Assembly: GCA_029204045.2 (NCBI GenBank)
Contig: CM055063.1
Coordinates: 32,288,810-32,352,809, forward strand
DNA: 64,000 nt
Source: Tillandsia leiboldiana
Lineage: Eukaryota; Streptophyta; Magnoliopsida; Poales; Bromeliaceae
Reading direction: 5' to 3'
Shown: piece by piece, positions 35,300-45,296 of the stretch
How the letters are laid out: every line of letters starts with the position of its first letter
Position numbering within the stretch: the stretch's first letter is position 1
Notes under the pieces: model-generated
The model's database searches: none
What the model was told of the DNA's origin: nothing
The model's input: the letters and a program-made list of their open reading frames with translations, nothing else
Position numbers and translations under genes: made by a program

Positions 35300-35323
35300 T
35301 TATGTTGGCTGCAGACAACATAA
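35300..35323 (+). other. Leader hairpin with palindromic loop (element B)
   Basis: The arms TTATGTTG and CAACATAA form a perfect 8-bp stem. The 8-base loop is G-CTGCAG-A, whose core CTGCAG is self-complementary. It starts 163 nt after the primer site. The identical 24 bases are in element F (45094-45117). A role as RNA dimerisation or packaging site is inferred. Confidence 0.6.
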
Positions 35324-37151
35324 AGTTACAAAAATAGAGGGATGTCTTTGACTTTCGCTAGATTGGGTCGAGTGTTTGGGGTGTGCCGATTTGCGGTTTT
35401 GTCGTGGTGAGCGGTGTCTCCCCGACGTTGGGCCCTGACCCGGCTGCACCTTGGTGCGGCAGTTGGGTCTGAGCTGGTTGTTTTGGGACGGATACCCAGA
35501 TTGGAGTCTGAGAGCTCCGGACCCGAAGGGTAGTAATATTGGGGGGCAGATCAGCGGAGGAGTGGCACAGTTGTCGGAGCAGCGCAGTGACACAGTTGTC
35601 GGAGTAGCGAGTAGCCCCCTCCGTGCCGACGTCTAGTGCTGGGGCACCGAGGCAGGGTGAATAGTTGACAGCGGGTAAGCTGTGGGATTGCGTTGATCGA
35701 GTGAGCCAGTTTTGGCAGATGAACCACCCCGATTCGTGGAATTGAGTTGAAGCCTTTGGAGGCGGAATCGTGGTTGGTGGTGATGGAGGACAGATCAGTC
35801 GGAGGAGGCATTCCCGATCTCTTTTTCCAGGATAGTGGATTTCTGAGACGGTCTGAGCACATAGGTTACAGCGGTCGGTGGGTGGTAGGTTTGAGTTGCT
35901 CCGGGCTTTTGGGTTCGTATCTTTTTGATACGGGAGTATACCCTTCTTGGTGGGTAGTGCTCTTGCTTCATTGCTTGGGTAGGGGTAGAATGGTCACCAC
36001 GTGCACGGGAGGCATATTTTTACCGATCGCGCTTGGCACGTGGAGGAGAGTTGTTGGTCCTGCCCGGTGCAGCTTGAGTCCTGGATCTTGCCGGTAGACC
36101 TGATGGTCTTGACTCAGCTGCGGGACGTTATTGTGGGACTCGTTGGGCTGGCTGGTTCAGTTTTTCTTTTCGCGGCGGTTGATTATGCCGCGAGGACAGT
36201 TTTCTTGGGGAGCCAGGCCCGGAGGTGTTGGTGTACCGGGGTTGCTTGAGGGTTATCTTTGCCTCTATGGTTTTGACTTCGTGAGTGAGGCGGATGTTTC
36301 GCAATGGATGCGTAGCCTTTTTGGCTGGTATGGTTGAGGGACCTACGGCGGCGCCGGGACTCGGGGATACCCCATTTGGTTGCGAGTTCCCGGGTGTTCT
36401 CCTATCGGAGTTGTCTAGCATGCCACCAGTTTGGGAGTTGAGGACCCAACTCCAGGATTTGATGTTTTGGGAATTCTGTTTGGCCAAGTGTGTCGCCTTT
36501 GGGGGCGCCGGAGTTTCTTTTGAGAGGTGGAAGGTTGGTTCACTTCGGCCTTGTGTGGATCCCCGGGAATTAGATGAAGTGACCATCTGGAACAAGTACC
36601 CTTTTGTCGAGCATGGAGGATTTGATTTACCAGCTGCAAGGGTACTGGGTCCTTCTGGAGATTGATTTGCAATCTGGTCTTCTCGACTGCATATGGCGGT
36701 GTGTTGATGCCGGAGAGTTGGAGAAATTGCTTCTACACCCCGATGGTTTTTGGATTAGAGATCAGAGTCTGCGTGATTTGTTGGGGGACTTTTATTGGAT
36801 ACCCCGGGAGTGCGGTGGTACTCGGATTGAGCTTTTGTGCCTTTGGACTTAGTGGTTAGCTTATCGGGGCCCTAGTAGGGGCGGATGTTTGTACCGATGC
36901 AGACTACTTGGTAGCTCGAGCGGTTAGCCCAGCTGTACTTGGTTGAGGTGGTGCAGCATCTGGAGTGCCCGCCTCCAGTTTGTTCTAGTTAGAGACCCGA
37001 GGATTGTATCGCATCTCTGGAGGAGGCATTACACAGCCTTGGGAGCTTGAGTAGTGGATGATTGGATAATTACCCCCTCTATTTGGTTGAGGTTCCGGGT
37101 TAAGGAATGACTTTAGTTTCGAGGACGAAACTTTCTTTTAGTGGGGGAGGA

Positions 37152-40100
37152 TGTGATGACCTGGATCTTCGCAGAGCTGTTGTAGAGTGATGGGTGACTT
37201 CTGGGGGCCTGTACTGTGTGTTGGAGGTGTCAGTGCACCAATTGGACACAAGTGGCGGACTTCGGGCTTAAACGGATCGCGTGGGTAATCGGGGGACCCC
37301 GTCGGATGTTTAGAGGTGTTTTCGCGCAAAACGGATATCAAATTTGGACTCAGCGCGAAATTCGGATTAAGAACACCTTTCCGGGAGCCTTCGGCAATTT
37401 TTAGGATTGGAATTTGGCAAATTGGACGCCGGATTTGGACTCAGCGCGCGAAAACGGTCAAAATGGGCTATTTACATACATTTTTCGGAGTTTGGAACAG
37501 TAAAGTACTGTTCACGGCCGGAACAGTAATTCCGGCGGACCGGCAGTGGCGGCGCGGGCTCGGGCAGGCGGCGCGCTGCCGCGGGCAGGCGCGCAGGGCC
37601 GCGGGCAGGCGCGCAGGGCCGCGGGCAGGCGCTCATGGGCGCGGGCAGGCTCGCGGTCCACGGGGCCGTCGTGCACCTTGAGGAGGACACGTGGCGTTTA
37701 GTGGTTGGACGGCTCGCGAGGCGCGGTTGACGGATCGGCGCGGGGTGCACGGTGGACCGGACGTGCCACGTGGCACTATCTCTCTGGCCAGGTGCTGTGC
37801 GCGCGGCGCGCGGGGGGCGTGCGCGGGCAGGCCGGGCAGTCGCGGGTGAGGCGCGGTGCACGGTAGACTGGGGCGCGCCATGTGGCGGCCCCGGGTTGGT
37901 TGGTGCTGGTGCGCTCGGTGCACCCGCGGGCGCGGGGCTGCGGGCGTACGCGCACGCGGGCGCACATGCGCGGGCGGCACGCTGACAGTGCCGGCTGGCG
38001 TGTCGGGCGGGGCAGCGCATGCGTAGGGCACGCACAGCGCACGTGCCGTGCCAGCGCTGGCGCGGGCCGGGTGCGGGACACGTGGCGGTGCCCGATAGGC
38101 GGGCGCCGCAGTCCGCTGTTATGCGGACACGTGTCGCGCCCGGGATTTTTCGGGCGCTGGGCTGGGCCGTGTTTTGGGCTGCACTGTAGCGGCCCGAATT
38201 CGTCCGGGCGCCCGGATTTAGGGACACGGTGGGGATTATTTGAATTGTTGGATTGGGCCTATAAATAGCACCTCCTTTCCCTCTTTTTCTCCCTTTTCCG
38301 AGCTGTAGAGAGTGAATGGGAGGGAGAGTTCTGTATGAAAGTTGTTCCCCTTGATGTTCTTGAGCTCGTGGTGGATCCCCGGAATTTTGGAAGCTTGGCA
38401 ACGGCGATATCGATTTTACAGTTCGCCTCGGTTTTCTCCCCATTTCGGCCCATTACCATCACAGTTCAGTCAAAAATTCACTGTGAGCAAACCAGGAGGA
38501 GTTTTTGGGCGATTTCTTCGACAACGTGTTCCTAAGAGGTAAGGCTTCGATTTTCGTGTTGATCGCTTCGCTCCGTTTCGCACTTTTGGCATGGTTCCCG
38601 AGGCATTTTTGACCCCCATTTTTCTGTGTGGGATTCTGGAAAGCGGAGGCTTGTCGATTTTATATCTTGGCCTAGGAGCATCGTATCAAGGCGTTTAAGA
38701 ACTCGATTTTGATCTACTCGTCGCGAGGAACACAGTGGTGATTTTTCTGGGATTTTTGGAGATTGTTTTGAAGGTGATAATTAAGCTTTTCTTGGACTGT
38801 GTGCCACAGGATTTTGATTATGTGGCGTTGCGGCTTACCACGGTGTTTTATTTGTAACTTGATCTACAGGTATCTGATCGGAATGTGCGAGTACTCGTTT
38901 CGACCGGCTCGACGCGACGATCGCAATGGTTATTTTTATGGATTTTTTAGAGGACTGCAGAGAGGTGAAATTTAGCCATTTTTGGGGCTGATTTTTGGAC
39001 AGTTGGTGTTTGTGCAGTTTTGGGGTTAATTGTGCGCATTGTTCTGTGCAGTGGGACACAGTTTTTGGTGGATACTGATGCTAGAGGACAGCGGGCAGCG
39101 AGAGGTTTCTTTTGGTGCTGTGCGCGCTTTTCGAGGTGGGTGGTTGTTGCATACCTCTACTTTTGACTTGCTCACTAAGTTTATTAGAGAAGCCCTCTAT
39201 TGGACATATTGATTGATTACCATGCATGATTAAATGAGATAAACGTGAGCCTATCATCGAGACTAATATTGTGGACTTAGCATGTTGGAAATATTATTGG
39301 GATAATATTGTTGTGGAAACATAATTGCGGGGATATTTTAATAGTGATAATTAACATGCCATGTTAGCACATAGATTTTACGAAAGCGGGTTAAACGGAT
39401 TAATTAGTGGGATATGATGACATATCTATGTGCGGGTGCCACTTTGGTGATTTATGATGGATCAGGGATTATATACATGTGTAGTTGGCTGATGATTTTA
39501 GCATGATGGTTATATCTATGCGGATTTATTCTTTGACACACATGTGGAACTGTTATTTGATATTTCTCTTTCATCTTGCATGAGGACATTTGCATGCTTG
39601 TATGGACATCTAGATAGGCCACTATTTATTGCTACACTATCATATTGGAATTTAACTTAGGAGAAACCATGATTGTTTTCTTTCTCCTTCTCATTTAGAC
39701 TGTTGAGTCTTGTTGCTCGGGTTTGAGCAGGGATACGGGATAGTGTAGCCGGGACCTTCGGGTTGGGGACAGGTGGTATTATGATTATGGGTTGTGGGTT
39801 ATTGTGGTAACCGCGAATATTGGGCGGTTGACCGGGTGTCGGTTGTTGGGCTTGATTGTTGATGGTGGGGTGTCGCGGCGACCGCAGACATTGGGCGGTT
39901 GACCGGATGTTTACTTATGCATCAGATTGGGCATCAGATTTCTCTAGTGGAGGGTGTTTCCCACTTATTGAGTACTCTTGCATCTGATTGAGGACCGGGG
40001 TTTCCTTTTAGTGGATGGTTTTTCCACTTAGATCAGTGTCATGATCCAGTCCTGCTGACTTATTCTACTGTGATACTTATTACTCAGGCTTTTTACTCGT

Positions 40101-40915
40101 GTGGGTCGCTCCCCTCGAGTGCCACTCCGGAGTGTGCGATATACAGGCTTCGAGTCCTCGAGACTCCCATCCCCTATCGGTGTTATGCATAGGCTGGCAT
40201 ACCCGATTTGGCAGGCATAGCAGGCAGTACCAGTGCTTACTGGTGTATAGATTGGGTCTAGACAGGCAGACATTTATATTCTGATGCATACATTTAGCTA
40301 TTCTTTTAGCTTGGCTTATTAGAGGCATAGTAGTGGTAGTTTCCTTTCTTCAGCAGTCATCATTGCTTACCACACTTCTTTCCTTTTGCCTCTGGTAGAC
40401 CTAGTGGGCGTGTCAGAGTTTGAGGTTTTACCCACTAGGGGAGGCTACTGGTTCACTGGTAGTTCTCACCCCCATTCTTCTTTCCTCTTTTTCTTCTCCC
40501 TTGTTTTGCAGTGTCTTCTGCGGGTGCTACTGGGCTTTCAGTGGCGGGTCGAGGAGAGAGGACGGCTGAGTAGATAGATCTCGAGGCAGGATGAGCGTGT
40601 TAGCTGGACGGTTGGTGTACCCAGGTTTCCTCAGACGGTTGTACTTTTACCTTTGGGACTGGCTTTTGCCAGCATGTTGTTTTTATTTTGGTGAGCTGGG
40701 AGGGACAGCTGTATCATTTATACAGATGTATTGTATTTTATTTCCAGCTTCAGTCTGAGATGTATTAGTTTTTAGTTCAGCTATGTTTTTATTGCTCTTT
40801 TATTATATCTCTTATATCTGAGCAGGTAGTTGGCGCTTCGTGTACGCGGGAAATTCTGCGTGCACGGCGGATCTGTAGACAGGCCCTTGTTCTGGTTTTC
40901 ACCCGGGGCGTGACA
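37152..40915 (+). mobile_element. Element B LTR copy 3 (outer 3' LTR)
   Basis: 3764 bp, starting after the polypurine tract and ending at the right CTCTG duplication. It is longer than copy 2 mainly because of an extra GCGGGCAGGCGCGCAGGGCC-type tandem stretch at 37558-37630. TATA box at 38260-38267. No coding content; GC-rich frames are compositional. Confidence 0.93.
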
Positions 40916-40920
40916 CTCTG

Positions 40921-41394
40921 CCTCTGCTCACACTGGGGCGACGAATGGGGCCCTCTGCAGATAACACATCCATGCTACCGCCACTGCTGATACTGATACT
41001 CCTGCTGAGACTGCTGGTACTACGGCTGCTGCTGGGGTCCACCAGATCTCTGGCGCCTCTGAATCCCACGATCCTCAGGGCGAAATCGTGGAGGTCTCGG
41101 AGGCCCCTGCCGACTCGTCTGTCCCCTATCAACGGGTGTTGGTCGCTTCACCCCCGAAGTCACTGCGGAAGTCGGAGTCACCTCATCCATAACTGCCTCC
41201 CCGCGCTCAACATAAAGTGCCTGCTCCATCGAAGCATCCAGAGTCTGTAGTCTGCGCGAACGGACAACTGATAAATATCTCGGCGCAATCCCCGCTCGAA
41301 CATGTAAATCCTATGTGCCTCATCCCTGGCTGCATGCAATACACTGTTCAGCAGCCGATTAAAATCCACTATGTAATCCTGCACAGAACGGTCT
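40921..41394 (-). pseudogene. Element F gag, C-terminal part with zinc knuckle
   Basis: Read from 41389 down: DRSVQDYIVDFNRLL, then RIYMFERGLRRDIYQL (the end of the retrotransposon gag core), a basic Gln/Arg/Pro-rich linker with RPEDRG, and a CX2CX3HX4C zinc knuckle (CVIC...H...C) at about 40978-40940. The knuckle binds element RNA in the particle. A stop just before the knuckle and frame changes in the linker break the gene. GGTCT (41390-41394) is the left target duplication of E2; the upstream half of gag lies beyond E2. Confidence 0.85.
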
Positions 41395-44312
41395 CGTAAT
41401 TTCATAGATTTTTGTAACACTTTATACCTCCTGCTAATAAAGTTTCCGTTTAAAGTAATTAATGTAACGGGTTTACTTAAGTCGATAATTTGGAGGTGCG
41501 GGTATTTTTCTGCGATAGAGCTCGGAAAACGGAGAACGGCGGTGCGATCGGATCCGGATTCCGACTTACGGAACTCCCAGAAAGGGGTAGAAAGTGATCG
41601 CAATGGCCAGGGGGTGCATCGAAATCCGCGTAAGTGATTTGGCACGCTTTCCGAGAAAAAATATAGATTTATCTTTAAAGAATTATCCCGAAAGATTTTA
41701 TCTGGGGAATTAATTAATTAAGGAATTAATTAATTAGGATTTTAAAATACCCGATGTGGATTTTGTCGTACAAAAAAATTAATTTGTGACTTCTCCCGAA
41801 AGAAAGAAAAAGAAAAGGGAAAAAGGCGAAACCCTAACCGGAAGGAAACAAGAGGAAGGAATGAGCGAAAGAAAAGGGAAAAGGCGAAACCCTAATCGGA
41901 AGGAAACGGTGGGAAAGAAGGAGAAGGCGAAAGGACCCCAAACCCTCCCGACGAGCGTGCCGAACCCGGGAGTGTGAACGGGTCACCATCTCCGACGATT
42001 AGAGGTAAGCTAGATTTATTTTTGTGTAGTTTCGCTCGGTTTTTGGCTGGGTCTTTTGCGGAGTCTTAGGTATAGCCGTTTGCTACCCTATGCGTCGCCG
42101 CCGCGAAGCCCTAGGGCATCGCCGCCGCGATCGTGATACGCACCGCGCGGGGACGGTACCCGCGCGGCCGCGGCCAGTGCCGCGCGGGACCAAGGTCACC
42201 GCGTGGCCGCGGCTAGGGTAGGCGCCGCGCGGGGCCGGTGCCCACGTGGCCGCGGCGAGTGCCGCGCGGGCGGGCGCCCGCGCGGCCGAGTCGCGCGCCG
42301 CGCGGGGCCCATGCCCGCGCGGCCGCAATCGGTGCCTCGCGGGCGGGTACCCGCGCGGCGACGGCGCATGCCGCGCGGGACCATGCCCGCGCGGCTGCGT
42401 TTCGTGCCGCGCGGGCGGGCGCCCGCGCGGCGGCGGCAGCGCATGCCGCGCGGGGCCATGCCCGCGCGGCTGCGTTTCGTGTCGCGCGGGCGGGCGCCCG
42501 CGCGGCGGCGGCAGCGCATGCCGCGCGGGGGCATGCCCACGCGGCTGCGTTTCGTGCCGCGCGGGCGGGCGCCCGCGCGGCGGCTGCGGCGGCGGCAGCG
42601 CATGCCGCGCGGGGCCATGCCCGGGCGGCTGCGATTTGCGTCGCGCGGGAGGGCGCCCGCGCGGTTGCAGCGCGTGCCGCCCGGAGACGGAGCCCGCGCG
42701 GCCGCGGTAAGTGCCGCGCGGGGCCGGTGCCCGCGCGGCCGTGGCTCGCACCGTGCGGGGCTAAGGCCTGCACGGTTGCGGAGGGTGCCGCGCGGGGTTG
42801 GTGCCCGTGCGGCCGCGGCTTGCACCGCGCGGAGCTAGGGCCCGCGCGGTCGCGGCAAGTGCCGCGCGGGGCTGGGGCCCGCGCGACCGTACGACCGCAA
42901 CGCCGCGGGGGGCGGCCGCGTCGCTCGACGCGCGCGGGCCCCACCGCCGGGTCAAGTTGTCATTAGTGTTTTTGAGTTTTTGGACTCGGTTTATATGCTG
43001 TTATATTTTTGATCTGACCGCGGCTCTTTTGGGGACTACTTCTAGGCCCGGGCGTCAACAGAGAGCAAGGTCCGGTCTCCGGAGTGCAGTCTTCGCACAA
43101 TCGAGGTGGGTAGTTTTGGTTATTACCGGCGTGGTGTCGTTCCCGAATATTCGTTTTGATAAAATAGATATATTTGGTATTTTGACTAACCCCATAGCAT
43201 GTGAATCCCTTTTATCGTGTTAATCAAAGTGGCTGCGGTCGCAGGATCGTTAGACTATTATGACTAAAGCGGCTGAGGTCGCAACGCTATTATGACACTC
43301 ATATTGCTTACACGCACACCGGCAGTTTGGCCACTGCACAGGGTGTATTTTTTCGGAAAGATGGTAAGTTATTTTACCCGTGTACCCCACAAGGGGAGGT
43401 TAGTAGGGACCCCTCAAGGAGAGGCAACTGCTACTTGGGCAGTGGAGGGGTTGGGGGCACCAAGAAGATGAGTACGGTATTGGGGTTGGGGCCCAAAATA
43501 TTCTGAAAGCTGGGGTAGGTGCCCAGTGTGACTTTCGACAGGGATTTAGCGATACATGAGAGGGGGAGGGGAGGGAAGTAAATGCTCCAGTGATTCGGTG
43601 TGCTCTTTCTGTTATTGCATTTACTTATATGTTTCTCTACTTTATCAGTCACTGACAACCCACACTGTGACAGGTTCGAATAGGGGCGGGATTCGGGACG
43701 ACGGTGAGGCATCCGTTAGAGGACCCTAGCCATGAGGGCTAGTAAACGATACGTTATCTTCTTTACTTTTGGTTATTTCGTCATACTATGGTTAGTTAAA
43801 CTGTGATACATTTACTGTGGTTTTTGATGGATGTTGGAATGATGTTTTCTTATAACTAATTGGTGAATGCTAGGATGTGTAATTGCGGCTAGTTTTCAAA
43901 TGCAAACCCGGTTTCAAAAGTGTTTTCAAAGCAGGTGCCGTGTGGGCACCGATTTTAAAACCCGTGGATTTATCCTTTCAAGTTAATGGCCGCCCAAAGA
44001 GTTTGCGAAAACGTTTTGGAAAAGCTGGGTGTCGAGTGGGCACCGATTTGCAAAACCCATGGGTTTATGTTATAGGCTGTATGAGATAGCGGTGATGGTA
44101 GGATTTATTGTATTCTTTCCTCTTTGCCTGTCATGGTTGGAATGGTTAAAGTATGTGCTCTATTGGTAACGCCGTGCATATACAAAGGAGACTCCGCCCG
44201 TTTGGGGAGTGAATTTGTATATGTGGCGGGTCTGATGCGCGCCGGGGGCGAGGTCTATTTAAAAAAAAAATAGGTACGTTTTTCGCTCTTTTAGAACCTT
44301 CGGGGCGTGACA
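41395..44312 (+). mobile_element. Solo LTR E2 nested in the gag of element F
   Basis: 2918 bp ending GGGGCGTGACA, with duplication GGTCT on both sides (41390-41394, 44313-44317). The first base is C where family E has T (CGTAATTTC versus TGTAATATC), a point change at the terminus. It parallels E1 in full: teloboxes at 41829 and 41887, hairpin array 42140-42930, and the TGTATATGTGGCGGGTC block near 44216. There is no internal region. Confidence 0.9.
42140..42930. repeat. GC-rich array of short hairpin units in LTR E2
   Basis: Same plan as in E1: CCGCGCGGG and CCCGCGCGG arms every 37-40 bp. Linkers differ: here TGCGTTTCGTG and GCGGCAGCGCATG predominate, so the two arrays have evolved separately. 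Confidence 0.85.
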
Positions 44313-44317
44313 GGTCT

Positions 44318-45001
44318 CCTGTTGGAGGTTCTTCAAATCCTCTTCCAGCTTCTGTCTGACACTCTCGGGGAAGGAAGCTCCAAGAAGAAGGCTGCGGAAC
44401 TCCTCCCAAGTAAGCAGCTGGGTCCCCGGCGGACCGACAGGTCGTACTCGGCGCCACCAAGCCTGAGAATTGTGCTCCAAGAAGTTTGTCGCCAGAAGGA
44501 CCTGAAACCGCTCCTCAATAAAAAGGCTCTCGAAAAGTCGCTCCATCGCCGTGATCCAAGACTCTGCCTCCCACGGCTCCAAGCTCAATCCTGCGAATCG
44601 GGGTGGATTAGACTGCCGGGACTGGGTCCATCGATCGATGATTTCTCACAGCTCATCTACTATCCGCTATCCACCCTGCCTCGGTGCCTCGGCACTACTC
44701 GTCAGCACGGAAGGGCTGCTCGCTCAATCGGTGCCACTGGTACAGCTGGAGATGCCGCTTCATGGGAAGAAAGTGTTGGAGGACACTCAGGCGGTGCTGC
44801 AACTGGTTGTGCTCTCTGCTCCGACAGGCGCATCAGACGTTCCATGGCCTCCTCCTGGCATCAGACAACCTCCGACATCTGTGCCATCTGGGCCCGTAAC
44901 TCCTGGGTCTCGCTCTGCTCTGATAGCTCTGCCTCCCCCTGCTCGGGTTCCTCACCTGATGCGGGATGTGCCCTCCTCACTGCACGACGTCTCAGGGGCA
45001 T
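44318..45001 (-). pseudogene. Element F gag, N-terminal part and core
   Basis: Start chosen at Met 45001 (MPLRRRAVRRA), typical of chromovirus gag starts, followed by an acidic Glu/Gln-rich stretch. After stops, the core is open from about 44600: LEPWEAESWITAMERLF, FLEHNSQAWWRR, LTWEEFRSLL and FPESVRQKLEEDLKNLQQ. This is the retrotransposon gag domain that builds the particle. The gene continues at 41389 beyond E2; one base appears to be missing at the rejoined site, besides the internal stops. Confidence 0.85.
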
Positions 45002-45093
45002 CGTAGTCCACTGCACAATAACAACCATCAGGACACAACAACCATTCGACCCAATCCAGCGAAAGTCTAAAACATGTTGTCCATTCCACAGCA

Positions 45094-45117
45094 TTATGTT
45101 GTCTGCAGCCAACATAA
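45094..45117 (-). other. Leader hairpin with palindromic loop (element F)
   Basis: On the minus strand this is the same 24 bases as in element B: 8-bp stem TTATGTTG/CAACATAA and loop with CTGCAG. It starts 159 nt after the primer site and about 90 nt before the gag start. Confidence 0.6.
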
Positions 45118-45275
45118 TAATTTAGGAGAATAAACATGCCAATCACTCATCCCGTTCCTTGGGAGAGGTATAAAACTCAATCAGGACTCTCGCTATAAAT
45201 CACGACTCTCACGTAGTCATCCTAAGATCCATCCACATGCCTAGGGTTTCTAAGTCCATAATGACCTACAACCAA

Positions 45276-45288
45276 GGCTCTGATACCA
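45276..45288 (-). other. Primer binding site of element F (tRNA-iMet type)
   Basis: GGCTCTGATACCA on the plus strand gives TGGTATCAGAGCC on the minus strand, 8 bases from the 5' LTR end at 45297. Confidence 0.9.
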
Positions 45289-45296
45289 CTCTAATC

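Larger units (their letters stand above)
35119..37151 (+). pseudogene. Element B internal copy 2 (leader, gag and RT remnants)
   Basis: The most complete B internal region, 2033 bp. In order: primer site, a 160-nt leader, a hairpin (35300-35323), sequence matching the F leader (GACTTTCGCTAGATTGGGTC near 35350), decayed gag with LEAESWLVVMED at 35750-35790, unassigned sequence, an RT remnant at about 36375-36720 in two frames (see copy 1), then the polypurine tract at 37140. Because both internal copies carry the same breaks, the damage predates the duplication. The element was therefore already dependent on enzymes supplied by another element, or dead. Confidence 0.82.
29256..40915 (+). mobile_element. 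Element B tandem array: LTR(partial)-internal-LTR-internal-LTR
   Basis: The array starts TGTGATGACC at 29256 and ends GGGGCGTGACA at 40915, with a single 5-bp duplication CTCTG outside (29251-29255, 40916-40920). Inside are a truncated LTR (29256-29820), internal copy 1 (29821-31413), full LTR (31414-35118), internal copy 2 (35119-37151) and full LTR (37152-40915). The repeat period is 5738 bp and copies differ by only a few bases per 300. One outer TSD means one insertion event, later enlarged by unequal recombination between LTRs. Removing it conceptually restores sequence matching element C 2269-2310. The internal region (2.03 kb) lacks usable pol. Confidence 0.93.

Noticed and set aside
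41395..41412. E2 starting at the TGTAACAC sequence at 41413 (and E1 at 3910)
   Set aside because: With those starts no TSD is found. Starting at 41395 and 3893 gives perfect 5-bp duplications (GGTCT and GTGAC) in both cases.
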